From Sperchopsis tessellata (taxonomy: Eukaryota > Arthropoda > Insecta > Coleoptera > Hydrophilidae), in assembly GCA_033557685.1 (NCBI GenBank), contig JAWQRN010000383.1, positions 1 to 30,415 on the forward strand: 30,415 nucleotides of DNA, read 5' to 3'. Positions 1 through 14,500 of this stretch are shown piece by piece. The translations under genes and the position numbers were made by a program. The notes beneath the pieces were generated by a model. It searched no databases. It saw only the letters and a program-made list of their open reading frames with translations, and was not told where the DNA came from. Positions within the stretch are counted from its first letter, which is position 1; every line of letters starts with the position of its first letter.

Positions 1-460
1 ATGTTGCAAGATTTTCTACTTTTACATTGCCTTGATTTTCTTGCTTATTGTTCCTTCAGTGTTTGTTGGGTTCTTTTTTTTTAGCAGGGTTTTATATTGT
101 ACTTCTCTTGATACAATATTAAATTCCTTTTTAAGGTTTTATAGAGACATACAACATAGTTCCGTTTATTTACACCATCGTGTACGTCACTAAGTAGATC
201 ATTTACAGTTTAGGTAATATTGGATTGTTCCTGGACAGTCTATTGTTTCATATTAATGAATTCAGTTTTATTTATCTAAAAATAATTCACGCTTATTTAA
301 ATTTAGGTAAATGGAAGTTGCGTACATGAAGGGTCTAGGTCTAGTGAAATAATATTATAGCAAATAAACGTAAAATACAATTTAGATTAAAAATATGCAA
401 AATATGGTATAATTTTAATAAAGTAGGGATATTTTTATATACATTATTTCAAGAAGAATA
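1..460. other. AT-rich non-coding, presumably intron upstream of first visible exon
   Basis: I see no BRCT exon, transposase motif or RNA gene here. It is T-rich at the start and generally AT-rich. Since the first visible TopBP1 exon enters in mid-codon, this is most likely intron. Confidence 0.5.
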
Positions 461-462
461 TA

Positions 463-2335
463 CAGTGAACCCTTGATCTAACGGACCCAAATTTAATGGG
501 ATTTGGATTTAACGGACAAAATTTTCAGATCTTAAAAATAATTTTTTTTTAACTCACAGTTATTTTCAAAAAATTATAACAAATATGCCAAAAGTTGGAA
601 AAAACACTAGTAATTTCACTGACGAGTCACTATTTTTTACCAGATGTACGGAAGGTTAGGGTTTTTATGACAACAAGGGAACAATATGCGCTCGTCAATT
701 TTTTGTATCGATGTAGGCGTGAATGTAAGAAATACCATACAAAACAATACTACCAGATGAGCGCCCTTTAGCTAGAAATGTGTAGAAATGCAGCGGTTGT
801 AAAAACAGATGTAAATAAAAGGTTTTTATTTGTTTGGGATCATTATGCTTTTATGTATTACCTCGGCCACGTGCCTTACGAAAAAAATGTGTTATTTTCT
901 AAAATTTGTTCGTACGTACATACTATAGAATTTTATACAGATGTTGGGAATTCCCTTTTTGTTAGAGGGTTAAATACCTATTTTTTTTTTGTTTTTTATC
1001 AGTTGTGCAGTGACATCAAAGTCGAGCACATAATAAAATCTGGTTAACATTTTACTTACATTTTAAATCAAAATAAAATCATGAATAAAGAAAGGAAATG
1101 CAAAATATTGACTCCTCAAAAAAAATTAGAACTTATAGAAAAATTGGAATCGGGTGTATCAGTGATGAGAATTTGTGAAGAATATGGTGTCAAAAACCAA
1201 CCGTATTAGATATTGGCAAAGCGAAAGAAAAGTTGAAAAAATTTGTTTTGTCGCGTGATGTGGATGCTGATAATTGGGCGAGAAAGAACACAAAAATGGC
1301 AAAGGAATGCTCGTTAGTAGAGGCTGTGCTAAAATGGTATGTGCAACAACGTTCTTACAGTGTTAACGTGCGAAGTGTGGAACTGTAATCTGCAGCAAAG
1401 AGGAACTGTAATCTGCAGCAAAGACTCTAGCGACCCATCTGAATATTGGCCTTAAAATTTCTGATGGGTGGAATAAACTGTTAAACAATATGGATGTTGA
1501 ATTACAGTTTCAGAGCCAGCAATTAAAAAAATTAAACTGAGCCAAGTAAGGAGATTTAATCTCGTTTATCGACTCATCGACAGACCCAGACATGCAGCCA
1601 TATTACTTTCATTTTCACAAATTTAGGGAAATTATTGTTAACAGACAACAATCTTCGAAAATTCTTCAAACCAATTAAATAAAAATCTCCTCAACCTAGC
1701 ACGTCGTCTGCAAATCTCCTGTTATCATATTCTGGATAAATTTTTTATTGAATTATTCATGTTATGTATTGTAAATATTGTACAGGTAAATTCTTATGTT
1801 ATAATTTGTTCATAAATAAATATTACTTTGTTATTGTTCTAACTCATTGTATAGCAAAAATATCCCGAAATTCGCTTATACCTATTCCTTAAATGTTTTA
1901 TGTGCATAGAAAATTACTTATTTGTGCAAATAAATTTAGTTGAAGCAAAATTATTATGTTTGAAAACTAAAATAAACATTTCTGTATACATATGTACTAA
2001 ACGAACATGATTCCTATCAATATAAATACAAACGTCATAAATTTATTTGACATACGGAACATGTCTAGTTCCACTTAAAGAGGGTCATTTTGTACACTTC
2101 CAGATGTATGCCAACAGTCTATTATGGTGTGTTTTAAACGAAAATAATTTGAATTCATTTTAAATAAACTCCGGACTCGGTTCGCATTAATTACGATAAG
2201 CGGGTAAATATATGATTTATACTTTAATTTACTTTTAATTTAATATAGACACCATTTTTGGATATTCGGATTTAATGGATATAAAAAATTTGATATTGTA
2301 AAATATCCGATTATTTGATGAATCGACTTCTTCGG
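463..2335 (+). mobile_element. Tigger/pogo-type DNA transposon remnant
   Basis: At 461 a TA precedes CAGTGAACCCTTGATCTAAC, a terminal repeat of the kind seen in Tigger/pogo elements. At 1081 an ATG opens a CENP-B-type N-terminal helix-turn-helix (LTPQKKLELIEKLESG, then RICEEYGV). A frameshift near 1200 leads into LSRDVDADNWARKN and SLVEAVLKWYVQQ, the second HTH. Behind it only scraps remain, including QPSTSSAN near 1690, which recalls the C-terminal tail of such transposases. The DDE catalytic core is not visible. The right end is degenerate: around 2255-2335 there are near-repeats of GGATTTAATGGAT and a worn TATCCGATTA. A Tc1/mariner superfamily element, dead. Confidence 0.7.
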
Positions 2336-2475
2336 GTCATTTTGAATCAATTTTCAAACATGTTAAAGTTTAGACCAATATTATACAGTCAACTTTATTG
2401 CTTTTTGACCATCTTTTGTAAAGATCTTTATATTGGTTCGGTGTTTAAGTTTATACTTTTAATATAATTTTTCAG

Positions 2476-2564
2476 GATCTCCAGATTCGACATACCAGGA
2501 ATTAGTTGATAATATTGATATGAAAAAGGTTAAAAAAGCTGGAGCCTTTTTGGATGGTTGTAGT
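2476..2564 (+). CDS. TOPBP1: TopBP1 exon 1 of window: linker and first strand of BRCT3-like domain
   Basis: The acceptor is ttttcag and the donor is gtgagt. The first two bases complete a codon begun upstream. The translation ends in KKAGAFLDGCS, and the LDGC motif is the usual opening of a BRCT domain, continued by IYLAGFG in the next exon. Phase at the donor is 0. This exon is short and is supported mainly by its clean join to the following one. Confidence 0.82.
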
Positions 2565-5500
2565 GTGAGTATTTTTCTAAAGAAAATAAATGTATTGTTT
2601 TATACATACAAAATGTCATAGACGATTTGGCTCTTCTGCTCAAACAGATTGGATTGGAAGCATATTTCTTTTTTGCTTTTACTTTCTCATAAATTTTCTC
2701 CTTAAATTTGAAACATCCTTTCCTGATATATGGTATATTTATATATATATTTTTATGTAATTTTTAGATTTATTTAGCTGGCTTTGGTATGGAACACCGA
2801 GAAAAGTTATGCAAAATCTTAAATTTTAGTGGGGCTACGCGATATGATGCAGTTAATGAACGTATGACGCACATTATTGTAGGCGATGCTTCCTGTCATG
2901 AACTAAAAATTATGAGGTCAAAAGGATTGAACGTTTGTCCCATGGTTAACATTCATTGGTTATTAGCAAGTATAGATGTCCAACAACCAGCATCCGAAGA
3001 GAATTACCTAATTAGTTCCGCGTCCACTTCAGTTGCACCACATGATTATAGTTCTCCCCTTAGTAAAAAGGTAAGAAGGTTTGATTTGACTATTTTCGAC
3101 TAACTTTAATTGTTTTCTTCATCCTTGGTTAAGAAGAAAGCTTACTATCTCATTAGGGACTTAAGAATAACCAAAAGTTAGAGAGAGAAGATGAGTTATC
3201 TATGCTTTATTTAAAGTGTATGGTACTCATTACTTTTAAGCCACTAGCATGATATTGACCAGATAATGACGACTGGTTTATTCCAGTTTTCTAAAGCTTT
3301 ACACAAGGGTTACCTTTTAAGTGCTAACAAACGACCACTAGGTGGCGCTATTGAGATGTGTCAATATATGAATGACTTGCTTGAAGTGGGTGGCATCCCG
3401 ACTGTTCTTTATGCAGATGACACCTTTGTCTTGTGTAGTGCGGGTACTGTGGAGCTTCTGGAAGCTAAAATGGTGCATGCATTGGAAACAATGAAAGAAT
3501 AGTTTAGTGCAAACTACCTGAAATTGAACTTGAGTAAAACGGAACTCCTAAGTTATACGACCCGCCGGCAACAATCCTCAATCTCGGTTGAGCGCGAGGG
3601 GGTGCAGCTGTCTGGGGGATCTGTGAGATTCTTGGGTGTTTTTCTAGACAGTAACTTGAACTGGAAGGTCCTCATTAGCTATCTGTCCTCAAGGATTGCA
3701 AGATTGTCATTTCTGCTGTATTGTATCCGATCTTCCGCAGGACTTGGTGCTGCCTTAATTGGCTACTATGGATATGTGTTCTCTATAATGAAGTATGGAA
3801 TCATATTTTGAGGGGATTCTGTTGATTTCCAGCGCGCTTTCATAATGCAGAAGAGTTGTATACGAGCTCTTTTTGGCCTGCGACGCACTGTGACATGCAG
3901 GAGCCGCTTCAGAGACAATGGCATTCTCATTCTTTCATCTATATACATCTGGGAGTGTGTACTCTTTCTGAGGAAGTACTACACTTTTTTTGTAGGTTAT
4001 GAGAGAGGTCATCAGCATCATACTCGACAAAGGGTGCTTTTGTGTCCACCACAAGAGAAATGTAATCAACTCACTGATCAGAGTGTATAACAACTTGCCT
4101 GGCAACACGAAGGACTTGCCTGATCGGCAACTGAGAAGATCATTAAAAGTTTTTTTAATAGAACTTGCATTCTATTCGTTAAGTGAATTTTATGATTCTA
4201 TTGTTTGTTAATCATATTTTATTTTGACATGTTTTACACATTTTGTTGTTTTTTGGAATTAATAAAGAATTTATCATTATTAAATACTTTTTTCGATGGT
4301 ATAACTCTTCCTAATCTGCTACACCACTTTGAAGCTGTTATTCTAATCCTTGCTTTAGCTTTTAATTTTAGCAGCAGAAAATACAATCAATGTATTTTCG
4401 GATTTTACTTTGTTTTTTTTATTTGTATTTAAAATATTGTTTTGATCCTATTCGTAATGTAGTGTTGAGCATTATATGAAAATAAATTATGTTTTAGGGT
4501 TTGAGCTTGTTGCGAAGTAATGTGACTTTAGTGGAGTCCAAAACCCCAACGCCTACCAAAGAAATTTATAAATCTGAAGGAGAGGATATCATGCAACAAT
4601 ATTTAAAAGCGAGCACATCAAGTAAGTTCAATAATTTTTTTAAACATGCTTTCACTATAGATGGAGTTCCTTTAAGGTTTTATTTTATTAGCTGTTACTT
4701 AGGCACTTTAAAATAACTATTATGTTTTTAGGTCAAGAAGACACATTAGCACAATTATTAAGAAGTGAAAATTTTCAATCTAAAAGTTCAATACAATCTA
4801 ATGAGACTGAGAAACAATTTACAATACCACTTCCACAAAACTCTATTAGGAGATTGTCTGATGAAAAAACTTTTCGGCCACAAGAACCGTCTACTCAAAT
4901 TACACAAGACTTTACAAGTTCTATGGAAGAAAGTTATCTACCATTATACCAAGGTCAGAAGTTTATGCTGATAAATTTCATTGATGAAGAAGTCATAAAG
5001 TTAAAAGGATATATAGAACTACTAGCAGGGGAGGTAGTTTCAAAATCATACAAGGGAATTCCTGATTTTGCTGTCGTTCCTTTGTTTAGCGAAGAATTGA
5101 GGCAAACATGCTCAGAGGTTAGTAAACATTCTATTTGCACTGTACAAATGTACAATGTACTATTTTCTAATGGGTGATAATCAAATTGAAATAAAGACCA
5201 AATATTGATCCTTGTGGATTGATGGATTTTATAAAATTCAAAGGCTCTAGTATCTAGTATGACGTATGGGTTAACATTCTTAGTCCAGACAGATTACAAA
5301 ATTTGATATATATATATATATGTATATTTTTACTTTTCCTTACTAAGCTCGTGCAATTTGTCTTTTTGTGCTCGAATTTATTTTTTACTATATTACTTAC
5401 GGCACCTTTTGTTGTCGGTAATGCTAGGTGCATTTTTTTTGCAGATGTGCAAAAGAAAGAAGTCTTTTGAATAAATTTTGGAAAATAAAAGTTTGTTGTT

Positions 5501-8500
5501 GTGATCCAATAGTAATGTCTGAATATCATCAGCTTCAACTTCATTGCAGTGTAGTTGGTGTGGCATTTCAACGAGTTCATTCTGGATGTAATTAGTGAGT
5601 TCCGATTCTTCTTCTAAATTGAGTCCTATCTTCCAAACAGCTTTAAGGCAGTGTTGTGGTACTTCCAGAATTCTTAAATTGAAATTTGTTGACCGTCAAC
5701 AGCATCAATTAAATTAGAAAAAATGCCGCTATAACGTCTTAATCCATGGGTTGAATGATAGATGCTGTGTTCGGTGGAAGGAACACAACTTCAACTGGAA
5801 TGCATATCTTCAGTGCGTTAAGATTTACTGAATGACCGGGAGCATTACCTAGTAGCGATAACGCCTTTGGTTCTAATTTATTTTGTTGAAAATAACACTG
5901 CACTTCAGTACAAAGATGATTAATGAACCAGTCATTAAATAGATCCTTTGTTACCTAGATCTTTCTATTAGATTGCCATGTTACTGGTAAATTATACTTG
6001 GAAAAAACTTTCATGGCTCGTGGATTCATTCATGGTAAACCGACATTGATTTAAGTTTAAAATCTCCTGATGAATTACTGCCCAATAACAGAGTCAAGCG
6101 ATCCTTCCCGGCTTTGAACTCTGGCGCCATTCTCTTGTGAAATGAATGTTTTAGATGGCAAACATTTCCAAAATTGACCCGTTTCATCAACGTGGAATAT
6201 CAAATTTAGAGGATATCCACTCTGTTCAATTACAATTCTTAGTTCAGGAAAGTTTCTTGCTACTTCTACGTCACCACTAGCCACCTCTCCTGTTATACGA
6301 ATGTTGTAAATCCAGCATCCACGAGAAGCTACAAAATTTTCTTCAGTGTATCCTTCTCGGTCTTTTAAAAAGGTAACTAGACTTTCTGCTTTATTTTGAA
6401 TTAATATTTGACTGACTGGCATGTGGCTTTGGCCCATATCATCAATCTAAACACTTAACATCTTCTCGACTTTTTATATAATGCTATTTTATTTTTATTT
6501 TCTTTGGTTGGCTTCGAACTGTTGTAATAGTTCAGTAGGATAATCCTATTTGGTGTTTATTATGTTTAATTTTGTTTTAAACTTATCGATTTCTGTTTGT
6601 TTGGTATTTTATGTTACAGCAGTTTCTTTCAAACTGTTTACTTCAAGTAAGAGTCAGTGCATGTAACGAATATCGTGATGGTTGTAGTAAAAATACATAT
6701 ATCTAGAACAAAGGTATAACCGAAGAGTCTGGGGAATTCCAGATGAGCGCGCCATCATCCAACAATAATGATATAGCGAGGTATCGTTTACAGAGGTAAC
6801 GTAAAGCGAGGTATTACTGTAGATGAATCTGGAAAAAAATTAATATGAGAAACCTATGTTTTCTATCCAGATTCAACTTTCCTTTATGTGCAATATCTAA
6901 ATTTTGTTTATTTCCACTGTAATAATAAAAATAAGTAATGTAATTCTTTAATATATCTATTTATTCCACCATCTCCCACTGCCATCCCTACCCTTTTCTT
7001 ATCCTCTGCACTGATGAATAGAATTTATTCGATTTTTCTTATTTTTGGCCACGTCCAACCCCCTTCCCCTAGGAGGTCTTTGTGGCTCTTCTCTGCCCTC
7101 CTACACTTGATAATAAACATCCAAAATTTAATTTTAGTTCTATCACCAAATGGGTTATTTATTTTACCAATGAGTGTTCATTTTATTAATAATAAAGTCA
7201 TTTTGATATTTAAGCACGGGTAATCTCCCTACTTTCTTCGCGAAAATTCAAATTCAAAATATCTTACACAGTAAAGGTCTGCAATAACAGTTTGTCCAGA
7301 TTTCAGCACTTCAAAATGAAAGTGAATACTTCACCAAACACACAAAAGCGCCTTTTTGGGATGTAAACCTGGCTTAGCAGTACTTCATGGCGATACATTC
7401 GGAGAAAGCCACTACCTTTTGCGTTTTGGATTATCATCGAAGACCCATTTTTCATCTCCAGTGATCAAGTGTTCCAAAAATGCTTCTGTATTGTGCCGTT
7501 GAAGCAATAAGTTGCATGTGGTGGATCGGTTAGCTTTGTTTTCTTCAGATAGATTATGTGGGACCCAATCACCTGCTCTGCATACTGTACCAATCTGCTG
7601 CATATGTTCTTGGATGGTAGAAAACCACCTTTGGCATGTACGAACTGTTGCTTTACTACCCTTGTGAAACTCAAAAAACATACAATGCCGGATATGTACC
7701 GCTTCTGGTATTTGTCTGGCCATTTCACCCAAAACTGCAAAAAGAAAATTTAAGATTTCATTATTTACTAGTAAACAAGTCATTTTAACCTTAAAATGTC
7801 TTTGGCATTACTTTCCGGTCCCCCAAATATTTGTACTTAGTTACCTTTTCAATACGGGTATTGTTAATGATTAGGTTGGTATTAGATTTTGCTGCTTGAA
7901 ATGATCATGTATTTTTTTTTCTTTAGATTCATTTTCAATCCGTATTGTAAATTAATGGAATTTATTCGTTCCACCATTCTTAGTAAGTCTTCTATATTAT
8001 CTGCTACTATCACTGTGTCATACGCATATCTAATTATGTTGATCGGTCGTCCATTAACAACTAGTCCTGCTTGTTCTTCTTCAGGTATTGCCTCTTGGAA
8101 TATTGCATCGGAGTATAGATTAAACAGCATCAGTGATAGTATCCACCCCTGCTGACTGACACCTCTTTGGATATTGATATCTTCAGTTTATTCACCATCT
8201 ACTTTTATCGCTCCTGTTTGGTTCCAGTAAAGTTTTCAATGGTACGTGTGACATATTTGAATTTGTATATATACTTTTATTTCCTTAGGTTTAATTATGT
8301 TATAAGTTGGTAGCAATGTTAGCTACAAAATAATGGCAACGAATGTTTTACCAAAACATTCTGCTGACGACTACCCTAGTGTAAACACTTTCATTTTGTA
8401 AATATTAGTTTGTAAATAAATATGTAAAATAATTACTGCGTAAATTATTACAGTAAGTATATCTCCTTTATCAATATTTTTCATTTTCAGAAGTGCCTGG

Positions 8501-11500
8501 TGTTAATAATACCTTGCTTCCTTTTAATAACACACATTTCACATTTTCCCACTTATTGTTGATGTTGCCTATTTGTAGTATTTTTACCACTGTTTTGTGG
8601 ATACCCTCTTTGGCTTGCTCTTTTATTTCGGGTCCTTAAGTTTCTCTATTGCAATTCTTGGAGGTTTTTTGAGCCTTAATTTGACATTGGTTAGAACCGG
8701 ATTATAGTCTGACATAGCGTCAGCTCCTGGGTAAGTTTTGACCAATGTGATTCCGTTTCTATAGTGTTTTCTAATAAGTATGTAGTCAATTTGATTTCTG
8801 ACTATTTTGTTTGTAGTATGAACTGGAGATGTCCGCGTATATAGTCTGGCACGGTGGCAATTTATAGTGTTTGCTTGTTACCATTAGGTCTTCATTTTCG
8901 CAGAATTTCAGTTTTACTACTTTAAATTATACCAATTTAAAACAGATAATCTTTTTTTATTTTCATTTTTAGGTTGTTAATGATCTCTGGATATCAGAAT
9001 GTTGGGCGAACAATGAAATTGTGGACATAATGTATTACCATAGACCATTGACTGTACCAGATATAAAACCATTAAAAGGCTGTGTAATAGCATTGAGCGC
9101 TTACACAAATTTTGAAAGGACGTATTTAAGACATTTGGTGGAAATATTGGGTGCCATATCTCAAGAACAATTTGCAAGGGTTGCTTCGGTAGAAAAGAAA
9201 ATTTTACCATCTACACATCTTATTAGTGCTGAAGCTTGTGGTAAAAAATATGATGCTGCCATCAAGTGGAAAAGACCAGTAGTTGACAAGGATTGGTTGC
9301 TTGAATGTGCAAGGACAGGGAAATTTCTGTCGGAAAAGAAATTTTTATTAGGAGCTTCTGTTGGTAAGTGAGAAGAGTTTTAACTATAAATATTTTAATC
9401 ATAATTTCATCATAACGACTAACTCCAGTGTGTATGTGTAGATAGCACTTTTTCGACTTATGTTGTAAAGGTATCTGAGAATTAATCCCATTGGCAAAAG
9501 GGCTTAGGTCAAAAGATCTTCATTGACTGGAACCTATTTATATAACTCAGGACTATGAATTAAACGAGGATGACTTCAATAGAAGACATCTATTTTTCGA
9601 TATTGTGCCCTAGAAAATTTGCATTTGATGAGAGAATACCATATTTAATTCAAAAGCTGAATTTATGGCCAGGTATCAGAAATATTGGCCTGTTTTGCTT
9701 TAATGTAAATTTAACAGATGATATTTATTAAAAATTTAGCATTCAATGGTACCTTTAACAATTTGTGGTTATTGTATTGGATTATACAGTCAAAATAGTG
9801 AATTTTATTAAAATCAGGCCACAAAATATTAATATATTTTCAAAATTGTGTGATGGTTACGAAAAGAAAGTGTTATCGCGTGTTTAGTGCAAGAATAACG
9901 TCTTCCATTTGTTACCCTAAAACAGAATCAGTTTTCAGGTTATTATATCCATTGGTGTACAAAATGAACTACGTGACAGATATTTTTAAAAATCTCAATC
10001 ATTTAAACTTGAACATGCAAGTTGAACAAAATAATAGTTTAATTTCAACATACAGATAACCCTCGCAAAGCATAAAGGATGCGATTTTCGGATGCTGTCG
10101 TGCCAAGCTAAATGTCACGATAAACTAGGGATTTCTTAATATGGCGCCTACACCCAGAATTAATAACTGTAACTATTCTTTTTATAGAAAACTATTCAAA
10201 TAACCACTATTTATTGAAATAGTTTTTTAATATTAATAATAAATACATAATTAACAAAACGATATCACTGTTTATGTGATCGTACTTAATGCTTTTTGTA
10301 ACTTATTACAAATCGAAGAATGTATGACGTTAAACTTATCAATTTCATTGGACATACTATAATTGTGTTTTAAACTTACGTTTTATTTAAAAAGAATCAT
10401 TTAAATTTTCTTTTTCGTAGTTAAATTTTAATCGTGATATAACGAATTCGCACTCACCGGGGAACGATAAAAAACTTGTTTCCGTTGTGTGCTTTTAAAG
10501 GCAAACAAATTATATGGAAAAAAAGAATTATTGAAAATAGTTACGAAGTGTTCCCATTAACACAATAACATGTTTTTATATTGATATTATTTCATTCTTC
10601 AGTGAAACGTGAATGTTGCTTGAAAAGATAATTTAAATATTATTCTCCATCACTGGATAATTGTTTTGATACAGTGAGAAATCCATTTTCTAGTAGTTTT
10701 GTGTATTTAGAAAGTTATCTTAGGAAAAGCATCAAGAATTATTAGAATTAAAGAATGATCGAATTCTGCAAATTAAACTTATTGCTAAGAATCTGACCCA
10801 ATTTTGGATAAAGGAATTTCCTACTATGACAAAACAAGCAATTTATGTTTTGATGCCCTTTTCCAAGCTGTTCCTTTGCGAATTGGCATTTTCAACATTA
10901 AATAAAATAAATTCGAAAAATTGAGGAAGACTTATCTGTATTATATTAAGGGTAGCAAATTAAAAATTAAACTACAAATAAAAAAGTTGTGCTCATTAAA
11001 ATTCAAATTTCTTAAAGATTTTTTTGTTGTATTCATAACTTTTTATTGTATACTTTAATTTTAATTATATTATTATTATTAAAAAATATATGTAATTTGT
11101 TATAGCCAATAAAGTATGGTGTGTTGTCAACAACAAGCACACAAATATTTCACTAAAATTCAGATTTTTTAAAGATAATTCCTGTTTTTATTATTTTTTA
11201 TTATATGAATTTGTCATTTTTATCTTTAGGTTTTCTGGTGGAAATGTTGGCTTTTCTATTTGTGGAAGTTACGTTCACCGTTGCAGGATACATTATAAAG
11301 ACATGTAGCTCTTAATAGTGCTAGGTGTAGACTGCCATATAGCTCTTAACCCTATTCAGCTCAATTTTATTTTTCAAAAATATAAGAGTACTTCTTTTAT
11401 TATAAAAATATCTTACCTGATTTTTTTTACAGCTTCCTTATGAAAAATAAATATGATTCCATTTGACAACATTGGGCACATACCATGTATAAATATGGAA

Positions 11501-14500
11501 AGATGATAAAAAAAGAAAATGCATTTTTCTTAAATATTGTTAATTTTTATTATCAAAAAAATTAAATCACTTTTTATCATTTGCAATATGATGTTTCGCA
11601 TAGTCAGCACATATACCCGGAGTTTATATATATTCCTGATATAGACGTCATAATCATGTATGATACCATGCTCCTGCGCGAGCTAATAATTTAATTTCCC
11701 ATTTGTGGCGTTTATTTCTTACATATATTAAAGAATTTTTATCTTTGAATGGTATCATTGTTTCGTCAATTAAGTTAAATTCTTCAGGTTTAATCTTACC
11801 CATATTATGTTTAACTTGGTGCAACAGCTTTATTGTTACCGTTAATGTGTAAAAAAGTTCTTAGTTTATCAAATCGATTCAGTGGAATAACACTTGTTAT
11901 TTTTTCGTACCTAGTTTCAGCCTTCCAATATATCCAATAATTTGGGACTTTAACTATTCAATTTCATTTGGACTTGGATCAATTGATTATCCTTATTTTT
12001 GTGCGAATGTAAATTTGTTTACACTGAAATGTTATGTATTATGTCATTGTCGATAAATATTTTAAAATATTAGTAAGGAGATTTATCAATGAAGCCGCAT
12101 CAGTTTCGTTTCTATGCCATGAACATTTCTTTGATCGAATAGAAGGTGTAGATATGAATGCTGTTTACGGGTGGACACCGTGTAGAGGCTCTGACAAGTG
12201 CCGAAGTTTCGTCCACTTTTGTAAGGGACATTTTCAAGGCAAGTGATGTTATTTCAACGACTGAACTCACTGCACTGATCCAAACTTGCCTGGATCATGC
12301 TTATATAGGCAAGGACTGGAGTGGGGGATGTGCACTAGCGCATAACCGTAGTGTTTGGGCGGTTGTTGCTGAGTGCAGGAGGAGAGAAATGAGAGAAGGG
12401 ATCCTCCAAGCAATTGGTAGTTGAAAACCATCGTCCCTATTGATATTGTTGGGGCGATTATCAGCCTCAATGGCTTCTCGGAATTTTCTGGGAAAATAAG
12501 AGCATGGACATAGATATACTTGACTTGTTTTCTATGTCACTCACTTTCTTCTTCCTGATTTGAAAGATTGCCTCGATTAAAAATGTAAGCAGATGTAGTT
12601 GGTCCATGTTTATCTCTGACATTTCACTATCAGCTGCTTCTAACATACGCTAAGCTTCATCAGCTGTAAGGGTGCTGAGATTTATCGTTTTCTTGTCAGA
12701 CATCTGAAAAAAATAATATTGTCAAATGAAAAATATAAGAATATAAAGTATAAAATTTTAGTTAAAAATTTATAATCAATGCAATAATACAGTGAGTAAT
12801 TTAAGCTGTAAAAACATGGAATTTACTGGAAATTTTGTAGAACATAAAAAGCATGTGTCCAAATATTCCAAATGGAATCACAACTTGAATAGCTGACAAA
12901 ATATACATAAAAAAATATTTATCTTTCATTCTTGTAAACACAAATACTAAGCTTGTCTTCAAGTAAATAAATTTTCACTTTAGACAAATCACAATGAAAT
13001 CACATATAAAATAAAATTTTTTCTTCAGTGTACATACAATGTAGGTTCTGTGACAGCCTGTATCAGAGCTGACACCGGTTTGAAAAGTTCTTAGAGACTG
13101 GCTAGTGATTTGCGTGAACCATGGGTTTGCATTGAGATCTTTTTAGAACAGCTTGCAGGTATTTAAGAAGATCGCTTCTAGTTAGCAGTTCATCTTAGTT
13201 GGGAGATATCGGCAAATTCAATAGTGGAGACACGTGCTTGCACAAAATCTATATTTAATTATCTTCAGGTTTTCCAGAAGAAGTCTATGTACTTAATTTA
13301 AATACCTCTATAGTTAATTGTTTAAATTATTGGTGGATTATGTATAATATTGTTGTGTAGTTTATAAAAATTTGTCTTAGACTTTACTTGTGAATTCAGG
13401 AAAAGTACTTCATCGGATTTATTGCTACATTGCCCCCACCCAGCTACTTCCTAATACCACCCGGTGTGCAAAACATTCTGCGGAGAACATTTACTTTATA
13501 TATGGGAACAGACAGTATGATGGAATAACAAGTGGATTTGTTCTAGACAAGTTTCAGGGGACCTTAAAGTGGTGACTATAAGAGATTGTGGCGCACATTA
13601 AGTGCTATGAATGTTACTGGTTCAACAGCACCCAATATACCGAGTGATTTGTCAGACGCCAACATGATAAATAACTACTTTCTTAGCGCTATGAATATGC
13701 AGGGTCTTTTGATTTTAAAACAGTTGATGTACAGGGAATCGCTAAGATAATATCTGAAATAAGGACGAATACGGTTGGTTGCCCTTTTCTCTTGCCCTTT
13801 ATACACATATTGTAAAATTTGGACTGCAGCATGGTGTTCTTGCGAAAGGTTGGAAGAATGTATTGATTACTTCGTTACCCAAAATTAATAAGCTTTCAAC
13901 ATATGGAGACTTGTTATCCATCAGCATTGTACCTATACTATCTAAAATGTTTGAGAGGTGCATGGAGTCTCAGCTTAGGGATTTTCTTCAAAGAAATAAA
14001 ATATTACCAGATATGCAATCAGGATTCAGAGCATCCACGAGTGTTTGACTGCGCTTTTAAAGGTAACAGACGACATTATATCGGCAAGCGATAAAAGTAA
14101 AATTACTATATTAGTTCTACTTGATTATAACAAAGCTTTTGATACCATAAGCCATCGAATGCTACTATCGATCTTGTCTTATGTTGGTATTTTGGAGGGC
14201 ACAGTTTTTTGTCGAATAGATGTCATCAGGTTAGGATTGATGATGACATTTCTTAGTCTTTATATATACCTAGTGGTGTGCCGTAAGGTGTCCATTTTAG
14301 GTCCTTTTCTTTTCACCTTGTATACATCTCAGATATCTAAATGCATAAAACATTCATTAATATATTTCATGTTCGGTAGATGATGTGAATTTGGCATGTG
14401 CTAATCTTATTGAAGATTTGCAGTCCATTTTTGACTTGTCTGAAAAATATTCACTTTCTCTGAATCCTGTCAAATCTAAAGTTATTGTATTTGGAAATAG

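Noticed and set aside
753..764. Shared word ccagatgagcgc at 753 and 6739 near two Tigger remnants
   Set aside because: It is 12 bp long and in opposite orientation relative to the two elements, so it is weak evidence for kinship.
778..1047. 89-residue open frame on the + strand
   Set aside because: It lies in the leader of the Tigger remnant, is Phe/Tyr-rich from AT composition and resembles no protein.
7889..8155. Plus-strand 88-residue frame
   Set aside because: It is the antisense of the LINE reverse transcriptase readable on the minus strand.
13390..13575. 61-residue frame before the LINE
   Set aside because: It has no recognisable motif and overlaps a possible LTR or LINE leader; not supported as a gene.
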